DNA of 64,000 nucleotides from an uncultured Myxococcales bacterium (GTDB taxonomy: Bacteria; Myxococcota_A; UBA9042), in NCBI GenBank assembly GCA_903842345.1, contig CAIMLR010000026.1, positions 116,632 through 180,631 of the forward strand, written 5' to 3'. Under the pieces are notes generated by a model. That model saw nothing but the letters and a program-made list of their open reading frames with translations, was not told where the DNA came from and made no database searches. Every line of letters starts with the position of its first letter. The stretch's first letter is position 1. Positions 45,321 through 55,675 of the stretch are shown piece by piece. Made by a program: the position numbers and the translations under genes.

Positions 45321-46073
45321 ATGAATCTGACCTTGAAGATTTGGCGGCAGAAAGACAAGGCGACGCCGGGCAAGTTTGAGACCTACGACGCCAAGGACAT
45401 CAGCCCGGACATGTCCTTTCTGGAGATGCTGGACGTGGTGAGCGAGCGCGCCCAGGCCAATGGCCAGGAGCCGTGCGCGTTTGACCACGACTGCCGTGAA
45501 GGCATCTGCGGCATGTGCTCGCTCGTCATCAACGGCGTGCCGCACGGCCCGGAAGCCGCGACGACGACGTGCCAGTTGCACATGCGCAAGTTCAAGGACG
45601 GCGACAACATCGTGATTGAGCCGTGGCGCGCCTCGGCGTTCCCGGTGCTGCGCGATCTCGTCGTCGACCGCTCCGCGTTTGACCGCATCCAGCAAAAGGG
45701 CGGCTTCGTCTCCATCAACACCGGCGGCACGCCGGACGGCAATGCCATTCCGATCTCCAAGAAAGAGGCGGATTTGGCCATGGACGCGGCGTCCTGCATT
45801 GGCTGCGGCGCCTGCGTGGCGGCGTGCAAGAACGCGTCCGCGATGTTGTTCGTTGGCGCAAAGGTCAGCCAGTACATGCACCTGCCGCAAGGCCAGGCTG
45901 AGCGTTCCCGCCGCGTCCTCGCCATGGTGGAACAGCACGACGCCGAAGGCTTTGGCGCCTGCAGCAACTTCCAGGAATGCGAAGCTGTGTGCCCCAAGGA
46001 GATTTCAGTGCGCGTGATCGCTGAAATGAACCGCGACTACCTCCGCGCGGCGCTTGTCGGGACGGATGCGTGA
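45321..46073 (+). CDS. sdhB: succinate dehydrogenase iron-sulfur subunit
   Basis: 250 residues. The [2Fe-2S] cluster ligands are in [19 protein letters not shown] and CQLHM. The [4Fe-4S] site is [11 protein letters not shown]. The remaining [3Fe-4S] ligands are in [15 protein letters not shown]. The domain order (ferredoxin fold then helical dicluster domain) is standard. It relays electrons from the flavin to quinone. Seven bases after its stop begins a YaeQ-like gene, so the operon may extend further. Confidence 0.97.
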   Translation: MNLTLKIWRQKDKATPGKFETYDAKDISPDMSFLEMLDVVSERAQANGQEPCAFDHDCREGICGMCSLVINGVPHGPEAATTTCQLHMRKFKDGDNIVIEPWRASAFPVLRDLVVDRSAFDRIQQKGGFVSINTGGTPDGNAIPISKKEADLAMDAASCIGCGACVAACKNASAMLFVGAKVSQYMHLPQGQAERSRRVLAMVEQHDAEGFGACSNFQECEAVCPKEISVRVIAEMNRDYLRAALVGTDA

Positions 46074-46080
46074 TGATCCG

Positions 46081-46656
46081 ATGAGCGCAAGCGCCTTTCG
46101 CTGTCAGGTGCGCCTGTCGCTCTCCGATCTCGATCGCGGTCTGGATGCGACGCGGACGCTGGTCATGGCCCAGCAAGCCGACGAACCCGATGAGCACATC
46201 CTCCTGCGCTTCCTGGCGCAAGTCCTGTTCTTTGACGAGCAGTTGCGCGACGCGCCGGGCTGGATCGACGTCCACGAGCCGGACCTGCGCGCCGACGACC
46301 TGACGGGCCAACTCCAGCTCTGGATCGAGTGCCAGGCGCCGCCGATGAAGCGGCTGGAAAAGGCGCTCGCGCGGCACAAAAACGCGCGGTTCGTCGCGCT
46401 GTTTGGCAGCCCGGACGAAGCCGAGGCGTTTCGCCAGGCGGTCATCGCCGACAAGCTCCGCCACGTTGAGCAGCTGGAAATCTGGGCGCTGCCGACGGCG
46501 TTCATGGCGGAATTGGAGCGGATTGGCAATCGCAGCATGACGTGGAACGCGACAATCGCCGACCATACGCTGTACCTGGAATGCGAAGGCGAGAACCTCG
46601 ACTGCATTCCGGAGAAGTTGCCCCCAGCCACGGCGCGGCACCAGAACGCTGCCTGA
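46081..46656 (+). CDS. yaeQ: YaeQ family protein
   Basis: 191 residues. RLSLSDLDRGLDATRTLVMAQ, ADEPDEHILLRFLAQVLFF and the central HEPDLRADDLTGQLQLWIE follow the family's consensus. YaeQ has a PD-(D/E)XK-nuclease-like fold with unclear activity; the acidic PDLRADDLTG and the QLWIE strand are the corresponding core. It starts seven bases after sdhB and precedes an M20 hydrolase by 15 bases. The link to succinate dehydrogenase appears positional only. Confidence 0.88.
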   Translation: MSASAFRCQVRLSLSDLDRGLDATRTLVMAQQADEPDEHILLRFLAQVLFFDEQLRDAPGWIDVHEPDLRADDLTGQLQLWIECQAPPMKRLEKALARHKNARFVALFGSPDEAEAFRQAVIADKLRHVEQLEIWALPTAFMAELERIGNRSMTWNATIADHTLYLECEGENLDCIPEKLPPATARHQNAA

Positions 46657-46671
46657 CACGAGAGAACCTGC

Positions 46672-47880
46672 ATGATCCTCGCCCGCGACATCGACCCGGC
46701 TCACGAACAGCGGCTCATCGCCCACCTGGAAGCGCGCGAACAGGCGTACATTGAACGGCTGCGCAAGCTTGTCGATCAGAACAGCGGCATCGACAACCCC
46801 GATGGGCGGCTTGCGTGCCTCGTGCAGCTGGAGCAGGTCTACAAGCTGCTTGGCTTTGCCTGCGAGCGCGTGGTGAAGCCGGGCGGGATGGTCCACCTTG
46901 TCGCGCGGCGTCCGGCGCTGGGCAAGGCCGCGGCGGATGCGCCGAAGATCCTGATCCTCGGCCATTTTGACACCGTGTTTGACGCGAACACGTCCTTCCT
47001 CAGCTTCACGCGCGAGGGCCAGCTCCTGCGCGGGCCAGGCGTGGGCGACATGAAAGGCGGCCTGGTCGTCGCGCAGGCGGCGCTGGAAGCGATCAACGCC
47101 ATCGGGCGGCTGGGCGAATTCGACTGGATCTGCGTGCACAACGCCGACGAGGAAGTGCAGTCGCCAACGTCCCGCGACTTGATTGAGCAATTGGCCGTGG
47201 GCCGGGATTTCTGCCTCGATTTCGAAATCGGCCGCAAGACTGGCGCGGTCGTGCGTTCGCGCGCGGGCGTCGGCCGCTACTTCATCAGCGTCCACGGCAA
47301 AGCGGCGCACGCCGGCATGGATCACGCGGACGGCGTCAACGCGATCGTCGGCATGGCGAAAATCGTCGAGAAGCTGGCGGCACTCGGCGATGCCAAGCGC
47401 GGTACGACGCTCAACGTGGGCACGATCCATGGCGGGACGAAGCGCAACATCGTGCCGGACCTGTGCAAGATCGAAGTCGATGTCCGCGTCCTGACGACGG
47501 CCGAGGGCGAGCGGATCGACGGCGAAGTGCGCAAGATTTGCGCGGAGGCGCCCATCGCCAACGCGCGTGTGGACATCATGGGCGGGATTGGCCGGCCGCC
47601 GTGGCAGCGCAACACGGAAAGTGAAGCGCTGGTTTTCCACTTCCAGCACGTGGCGCGCGCTTTTGGCGTGACGCTGGGTGCGGAAGATACGGGCGGCGGT
47701 TCAGACGCCAACTTCACCGCGGCGCTTGGGATCCCGACGATCGACGGCCTGGGACCGATCGGCGAAGGGCCGCATACGTTTGACGAGCGCATCGAAACGC
47801 ACACGATCGTCGAGCGGGCCAAGCTTGTCGCGCTCGCCGTGCTGGCCTGGTCGCGGCCGCCGGTGCTGGAACTGAACTGA
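46672..47880 (+). CDS. M20-family metallohydrolase (carboxypeptidase G2-like)
   Basis: 402 residues without a signal peptide. Metal-binding motifs are ILILGHFDTVFD (His and Asp), GPGVGDMKGGLVVAQAAL (bridging Asp) and NADEEVQSPTS (catalytic Glu and ligand Glu). The dimerisation lid GRYFISVHGKAAHAGMDHADGVNAI and the late His in EGPHTFDERIETH are present. The family includes di-zinc peptidases, deacylases and glutamate carboxypeptidases. TGGGSDANFTAALGIPTIDGLGP fits the CPG2 branch. The substrate is unknown. The gene converges on the PilZ-kinase gene with only eight bases between stops. Confidence 0.9.
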   Translation: MILARDIDPAHEQRLIAHLEAREQAYIERLRKLVDQNSGIDNPDGRLACLVQLEQVYKLLGFACERVVKPGGMVHLVARRPALGKAAADAPKILILGHFDTVFDANTSFLSFTREGQLLRGPGVGDMKGGLVVAQAALEAINAIGRLGEFDWICVHNADEEVQSPTSRDLIEQLAVGRDFCLDFEIGRKTGAVVRSRAGVGRYFISVHGKAAHAGMDHADGVNAIVGMAKIVEKLAALGDAKRGTTLNVGTIHGGTKRNIVPDLCKIEVDVRVLTTAEGERIDGEVRKICAEAPIANARVDIMGGIGRPPWQRNTESEALVFHFQHVARAFGVTLGAEDTGGGSDANFTAALGIPTIDGLGPIGEGPHTFDERIETHTIVERAKLVALAVLAWSRPPVLELN

Positions 47881-47888
47881 ACTGACGA

Positions 47889-50528
<2,640 letters not shown>

Positions 50529-50705
50529 AGCGATGCGAACCTCACGCCAAGACGCAGCAAACTCGTTGCGCCGCAAATCCCGCCAAGTGTGCCGGTTGGG
50601 ACGCGGGGAGACAACCCCAGATCTAGCACGCTTGAGACGATTCCGCAGCGGCTGCGGTTGACCCTGCCGCGCGTCCGGGTGACGCTTGGCGCGTGAGGAG
50701 TGGCC

Positions 50706-51758
50706 ATGGCGCTGCATCGGTTCTCGGCAATTCGCGGTCATCGCGCGCAAGTGAGCGCCTTGTCCCGGCTCATTTTGCGCGGCACGCCGGGTCACGCCTA
50801 CCTGTTTGAAGGCCCGGAAGGCGTCGGCAAGGACGTCGTGGCGCAGGCGCTGCTGGCACGGCTGGCATGCACGCGGGCGGATCCGGCGAGCGCGGAGCCG
50901 TGTGGCACCTGTCCGTCGTGCATGGCGTTTATCCGCGGCGATCACCCCGATGTGACGCGACTGCAGAAAGACGGCGCGACGATCAAGATCGACCAGGTGC
51001 GCACCGCCGTGAAGCGCCTGCGGTACGAACCGGTGGTGGGCGCGATCAAGGGCTTGATCGTGGAGTCGGCCGACCTGCTGCGCGAGGAAGCCGCCAACGC
51101 GATGCTGAAAACGCTGGAGGAGCCGTCCGGGCGCACCGTATTTATTCTGGTGACGGCCAAGCCGCAGATGCTGCTGGACACGATTCGTTCGCGCTGCCAG
51201 GTGCTGCGGTTTGCGCCGCTCTCGCCCGATGACGTCGCGGCGCTGCTGATCGCTGAAGGGCAGCCTGACGAGATGGCGCGACCGGCGTCCGCGCTCGCGG
51301 AAGGCTCAATGACGTTGGGGCGGACGCTGTGCGACGCGTCGCGCATGGCGTTTGTCGATCACGTTGTGGCGTTTGCCCTGCGCCTCGGCATCGACGCACC
51401 GAGTGAGGCGGCGGCTTTTGTGGAAGGCCTGGGCGGCCGCCTCGCCGGCATCCGGCCAGATGAAAGCGACGCCAAAGGCAAGGACTTGGTCCGCGCCGAC
51501 TTGCCGTGGATCCTGGAAATCCTGCGCAGTGCCTGGCGGGACGCGCTGATGGTGGCGACGGGAATGTCGGCGGAGTCGCTGCCGCACGCGCGCGTGGCCT
51601 CGGGGCTGCGGGCGCTGGCGCAGCGCGTGGACGCGGGGCGGCTGGTGGCAGCGATCGATGCGACGCAGCGCCTGGAAGACAAGCTCGTGCTCAACCCAAA
51701 TCCCAAGCTGGCGATGACCGCCGTGCTCGTGGACGCCGCCGTGCAGTTGCGCAGTTGA
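50706..51758 (+). CDS. holB: DNA polymerase III subunit delta'
   Basis: 350 residues from the ATG at 50706, six bases after GAGGAG; an in-frame GTG sits inside the ribosome site. AYLFEGPEGVGKDVVAQALL is the P-loop. CGTCPSC is the zinc-module region. IDQVRTAVKRLRYEP, LIVESADLLREEAANAMLKTLEEPSG and TIRSRCQVLRFAPL (the arginine-finger SRC motif) are conserved clamp-loader elements. It works with DnaX and HolA to load the beta clamp. It is divergent from the PilZ-kinase gene. Confidence 0.95.
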   Translation: MALHRFSAIRGHRAQVSALSRLILRGTPGHAYLFEGPEGVGKDVVAQALLARLACTRADPASAEPCGTCPSCMAFIRGDHPDVTRLQKDGATIKIDQVRTAVKRLRYEPVVGAIKGLIVESADLLREEAANAMLKTLEEPSGRTVFILVTAKPQMLLDTIRSRCQVLRFAPLSPDDVAALLIAEGQPDEMARPASALAEGSMTLGRTLCDASRMAFVDHVVAFALRLGIDAPSEAAAFVEGLGGRLAGIRPDESDAKGKDLVRADLPWILEILRSAWRDALMVATGMSAESLPHARVASGLRALAQRVDAGRLVAAIDATQRLEDKLVLNPNPKLAMTAVLVDAAVQLRS

Positions 51759-51838
51759 GCGGCGCAGGCTCGCCGCGCTGCCAGCCCAAAAAGCTCAACT
51801 TCGTCTCGCGCGGCCTCTTCCATTCCCGGCAGGCGTGG

Positions 51839-51844
51839 TATAGT
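51839..51844 (+). promoter_or_regulatory. candidate -10 element for the BPI-like lipoprotein gene
   Basis: TATAGT (51839-51844) matches 5 of 6 bases of TATAAT in an otherwise GC-rich gap, about 80 bases before the GTG at 51925. The region 17 bases upstream (TCTTCC) is a poor -35, so an activator or another sigma factor may be needed. Confidence 0.38.
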
Positions 51845-51924
51845 TGGAGAATTGGGGGTCAAACAGCGGGGGCTGTTTGGCGGAAATTCTGCCGGCTTGA
51901 ACGAGGCAGAACGGGGAGTTCGCC

Positions 51925-54900
51925 GTGAATACAGCTAATTCGATGAAGCCGCATCTGCGGTGGTTGCAGCAGTCCGTTTGCCTGATGCTGGTCGGCGCGC
52001 TTGTCGCGTTGGCGGGTTGTGGAACAGACGCCGCCATCTCGAATACGGGCACGCCCGACTCGACGACCGCCGGCAGCGACACCGAGCTGACCGACACCGT
52101 GACGGACGTGCCGGTTGGCACCGACGCCGCGTCGGATCAAAGCGCTGAACAGTTGCCCCTCGACGTTCTGGACGTCGCCGACACGCCGCCTCCGGTCGAC
52201 GTGGCACCGGACGCAGCGCCAGACGTGACGCCGGACATCGACACTGGCCCCACGTGCGCCAGCGACCACTGCCTCATCGCCACCGTCTGCTACGCCAACG
52301 GGGCGATCAATCCCGCCAATCCGTGCCAGCGCTGCTTCGCGCTTGCCGATCAGGTCAACTGGTCCAGCGACGACACCGCCAAATGCGACGACGGCAGCAC
52401 GTGCACGCCCGACGACCACTGCACGGACGGCAAGTGCGTCGGCACGCCGTCCAAGGACTGCGGCGACGGCAACGCGTGCACCAAGGACGACTGCACGCCC
52501 ACGGGCGGCTGCACCCACACCAACCTGAGCGACGCCGCGCCGTGCGACGACGGCAATGGCTGCACGAGCGGGGACGTCTGCGTCAGCTCCGTGTGCATGC
52601 CCGGCCAGGTCACGACCGACTGTGACGACAAGGACAGCTGCACGCTCGACACGTGCGACGTGAAGCTCGGCTGCGAGCACACCGCGACGGGCAGCGGCCC
52701 CTGCGACGATGGCAACGCCTGCACCGGCGGCGACACCTGCGGCGCGACCGGCTGCGCGGGCACGGCGCTCAATTGCGACGACGGCAGCGTCTGCACCATC
52801 GACTCCTGCGATCTGTTCCAGGGCTGCGTCCACGACGGCGGCATCGCCAAGTTCTGCAGCGACACCAACCCGTGCACCGACGAGACCTGCGACCCGCTGC
52901 TCGGCTGCGTCTACCCGTACAACAGCAAGCCTTGCGATGACGGCAACATGTGCACGACCGGCGACCACTGCGACACCGGCAAGTGCCTCGTGAACAAGAC
53001 CGTCTGCGACGACAACAACCCGTGCACGGACGACGCGTGCAGCCCGGACTCCGGCGCCTGCATCTACATGGCCAACACGGCGACGTGCACGGACAACGAC
53101 GTCTGCACGCTCGGCGATTACTGCCAGGGCAAGAGTTGCTGGTCGGGCACCGACAAGCTGCCGTGCGACGACGGCAACCCGTGCACAATCGACACCTGCG
53201 AAGCGACGAACGGCTGCCAGACCAGCCCGGGCGTGGGCAAGTGCGACGACGGCAACCAGTGCACCGTCAACGACACGTGCGCCAACAAGAGCTGCGCCGG
53301 CTTGCCGCTTGATTGCGACGACAACGACGTGTGCACCATCGACTCCTGCGATCCCGCCAAGGGCTGCTTGCACGACAACGCGATCGCCGCCAACTGCAAG
53401 GACGACAACATTTGCACGGACGAGTCCTGCGATCCCAAGAACGGCTGCATCTACCCGTTCAACACCGTGCCGTGCGACGACAACAACATCTGCACCAAGG
53501 CGGACGTCTGCACGTCGGGCGCTTGCCTCGGCGCGTTGCTGGATCCCAACGACAACAACCCGTGCACGGACGACGCCTGCGACAAGACGCTCGGCATCAT
53601 CCACTTGAACAACAAGCTGCCGTGCGACGACGGCAACGTGTGCACCTTGAACGACGCTTGCCACTTTGGCGGCTGCGAGCCCGGCGTCACGCCGCTGACG
53701 TGCGAGGACAACAACCTCTGCACGAACAACGGCTGCGATCCGGTCAACGGCTGCGCGTTCACCGCCAACAGCATTCCCTGCGACGACGGCACGGTCTGCA
53801 CGCAAAACGACGTCTGCGGCAACAAGGCCTGCGCCGGCACCGCGATCGTCTGTGACGACGGCAACGCCTGCACCGCGGATTCCTGCGACCCCGTCGCCGG
53901 CTGCAAGTCCGCGCTCATCATCAACCACAAGTGCCGGCCCAACGTCGTCATCGACTACCCGCCGCGCGCCGCGACGATCAAGGGCAGCCTCAGCACGCCG
54001 GCCATCACCGTGCTCGGCCACGTGACCGACGACGCCGGCCCCATCACCAGCGTGACCGTCAACGGCACGCCGGTCGCGCTCGGCGCGGGTGGCACGTTCA
54101 GCTATCCGATGACGACCGGCATCGGCGGCAATGAAATCGTCGTCGTCGCAACCGACAGCTTCGCGACAAGCAAGCAGGTCGTGCAGTCGTTCCTGTGGAG
54201 TGACGCCTACTACAAGCCGCATTGGGACGCGGCGACCGGTCCGGACCACACCAAGGGCATCATCGACCCCGGCTTGGCGTACTTTCTCGGCAAGGCGGTG
54301 ATTGACGATGGCGTGCACACGCTGCCGGCGAACGACCTGGCGACCGTCTTTGAAGAGGTGCTGGCGACGTACAAGCTCGAGAACTACATCCCGTCGTCGA
54401 TCAACGCCAGCGGCATCACGGTCTACATCTCCAACCTGAAATACGGCAGTCCGTCCGTCTCGTTGGTGCCGAACGCCGGCAGCCTCCACATGTCGGCGAA
54501 GATTCCGAACATCTCAGCGGACCTGAAGGCCGTCATCCTTTTCACGATCAACGGCAAATTGACCGCCGACTCGTTGAACATCGAGACCGACCTCGTGCCG
54601 TCCGTCGATGCGAACCACAACGCCGTGATCACGATGACGAATACCGTCATTTCTTTCACGAACTTCAAAGTGACGCTCGCCGGCATCAACGTGACCGGCT
54701 TGCTCAATGGCACGATCGCGAGCTTGACCTCGAGCCTGGTGCCGCAGTTGAAGACGGCGCTCGAGCCCGCGCTCTCCAGCGCCTTCAACGCCCTGGCGTT
54801 CAAGACGCAGTTCCAGGTCGGCAAGCTGGACGGTTCCGGCAACAAAATCACCGTTGACCTCTACAACGACTACAACAGCATCACCTGCGCGCCCGACGGC

Positions 54901-55626
54901 ATGTTCTTCCTCATGCGCCCCCGCGCGAGTGCGCTCACGGATCCGGCGCTCGTCAACTACGACGAACTCGGCATCCCAGCGCGCAGCCATTGCGGCGACG
55001 GCCAACCGCAGACCGTCAAGGTCACCAAGGTCGGCAAGCTGGAATTGTCGATCAGCGATGACGCGTTCAACGAACTGCTCGGCGCCGTGTGGAGCGGCGG
55101 GTTGCTGGAATTCCCGGTCGGCGCGTCGCTGCTCGGCGGCGTGGACTTGAGCCAGTACGGCGTGAGCGACCTCGCGCTGAACGTCGACGCGATGTTGCCG
55201 CCCGTGATGGAAGATTGCGGCTACGCGGCGCCGGTCGCGCAAATCGGCGACATGCGGGTCTACGGCTCCATGAAGCTGTTCGGCAAGAACGTCGACTTCA
55301 CGCTGTACGCGACGTTCAAGACGGACGTCGCCGTGACCGCGAGCAACAGCGCCATCGGCATCTCCCTGAGCGGCATCAAGAACGCGGACGTGCAGGTCGA
55401 CATCGTGCAGGACGACATGGTCGGCTCAGAAGGCGCGCTCGCGGACCTGATCAAGCAGCAGGTGCTCGGCGCGCTGGTCGGCAAGCTGACCGGCTCGGCG
55501 CTCGGCTCATTCCCCATCCCGGCGTTGAACCTGAACGTCGGCGGCGCGAGCGTCTCGCTGAACATCGCGACCGATCAGGTCGTGCGTTTGGATGGCAACT
55601 CCGTGGTCCAGGGCCACCTGCAGTAG
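51925..55626 (+). CDS. giant lipoprotein: 20 CTDC repeats, Ig-like domain and BPI/TULIP-like lipid-binding head
   Basis: 1,233 residues from a GTG with GGGGAG upstream; an in-frame ATG at 51943 is the alternative. The signal peptide ends in the lipobox LAGC. An Asp/Thr/Pro linker follows. Residues ~153-672 hold 20 Cys-rich repeats of two alternating kinds. Type A is CDDGNxCTxxDxCxxGxCxG; type B, CDDxNxCTxDxCDxxxGC, matches the Dictyostelium CTDC repeat. Residues ~672-766 look Ig-like (ITVLGHVTDDAGPITSVTVNG). Residues ~773-1233 resemble two tandem TULIP halves as in BPI. One sign is a long helix end (SLVPQLKTALEPALSSAFNAL). Another is LELSISDDAFNELLGAVWSGGLLEF, like the BPI C-half start, then FPIPALNLNVGGASVSLN. 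This implies a surface protein that binds lipid or LPS. The domain call is inference. Confidence 0.85.
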   Translation: MNTANSMKPHLRWLQQSVCLMLVGALVALAGCGTDAAISNTGTPDSTTAGSDTELTDTVTDVPVGTDAASDQSAEQLPLDVLDVADTPPPVDVAPDAAPDVTPDIDTGPTCASDHCLIATVCYANGAINPANPCQRCFALADQVNWSSDDTAKCDDGSTCTPDDHCTDGKCVGTPSKDCGDGNACTKDDCTPTGGCTHTNLSDAAPCDDGNGCTSGDVCVSSVCMPGQVTTDCDDKDSCTLDTCDVKLGCEHTATGSGPCDDGNACTGGDTCGATGCAGTALNCDDGSVCTIDSCDLFQGCVHDGGIAKFCSDTNPCTDETCDPLLGCVYPYNSKPCDDGNMCTTGDHCDTGKCLVNKTVCDDNNPCTDDACSPDSGACIYMANTATCTDNDVCTLGDYCQGKSCWSGTDKLPCDDGNPCTIDTCEATNGCQTSPGVGKCDDGNQCTVNDTCANKSCAGLPLDCDDNDVCTIDSCDPAKGCLHDNAIAANCKDDNICTDESCDPKNGCIYPFNTVPCDDNNICTKADVCTSGACLGALLDPNDNNPCTDDACDKTLGIIHLNNKLPCDDGNVCTLNDACHFGGCEPGVTPLTCEDNNLCTNNGCDPVNGCAFTANSIPCDDGTVCTQNDVCGNKACAGTAIVCDDGNACTADSCDPVAGCKSALIINHKCRPNVVIDYPPRAATIKGSLSTPAITVLGHVTDDAGPITSVTVNGTPVALGAGGTFSYPMTTGIGGNEIVVVATDSFATSKQVVQSFLWSDAYYKPHWDAATGPDHTKGIIDPGLAYFLGKAVIDDGVHTLPANDLATVFEEVLATYKLENYIPSSINASGITVYISNLKYGSPSVSLVPNAGSLHMSAKIPNISADLKAVILFTINGKLTADSLNIETDLVPSVDANHNAVITMTNTVISFTNFKVTLAGINVTGLLNGTIASLTSSLVPQLKTALEPALSSAFNALAFKTQFQVGKLDGSGNKITVDLYNDYNSITCAPDGMFFLMRPRASALTDPALVNYDELGIPARSHCGDGQPQTVKVTKVGKLELSISDDAFNELLGAVWSGGLLEFPVGASLLGGVDLSQYGVSDLALNVDAMLPPVMEDCGYAAPVAQIGDMRVYGSMKLFGKNVDFTLYATFKTDVAVTASNSAIGISLSGIKNADVQVDIVQDDMVGSEGALADLIKQQVLGALVGKLTGSALGSFPIPALNLNVGGASVSLNIATDQVVRLDGNSVVQGHLQ
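52702..53781 (+). repeat. 540-bp in-frame block duplication in the CTDC stalk
   Basis: The block at 52702-53241 is repeated at 53242-53781. Corresponding landmarks lie exactly 540 bp apart: GACTCCTGCGATC at 52801 and 53341, TGC at 52855 and 53395, and GACAACAACCCGTGCACGGA at 53011 and 53551. The register slips by three bases near the end. Each block has seven CTDC repeats in the order A-B-B-A-B-A-B, including shared non-Cys features (LHD..IA, YPFN). Confidence 0.85.
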
Positions 55627-55675
55627 CGTCGCGAACGGCAGCTGCAACCTCCGTACTGTCACGATCGAGGCAACC

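Noticed and set aside
52381..53940. Regularly spaced short repeats that might suggest a CRISPR array
   Set aside because: Period and variation follow the in-frame CTDC protein repeat; the repeats are not identical, the spacers are coding, and there are no cas genes nearby.
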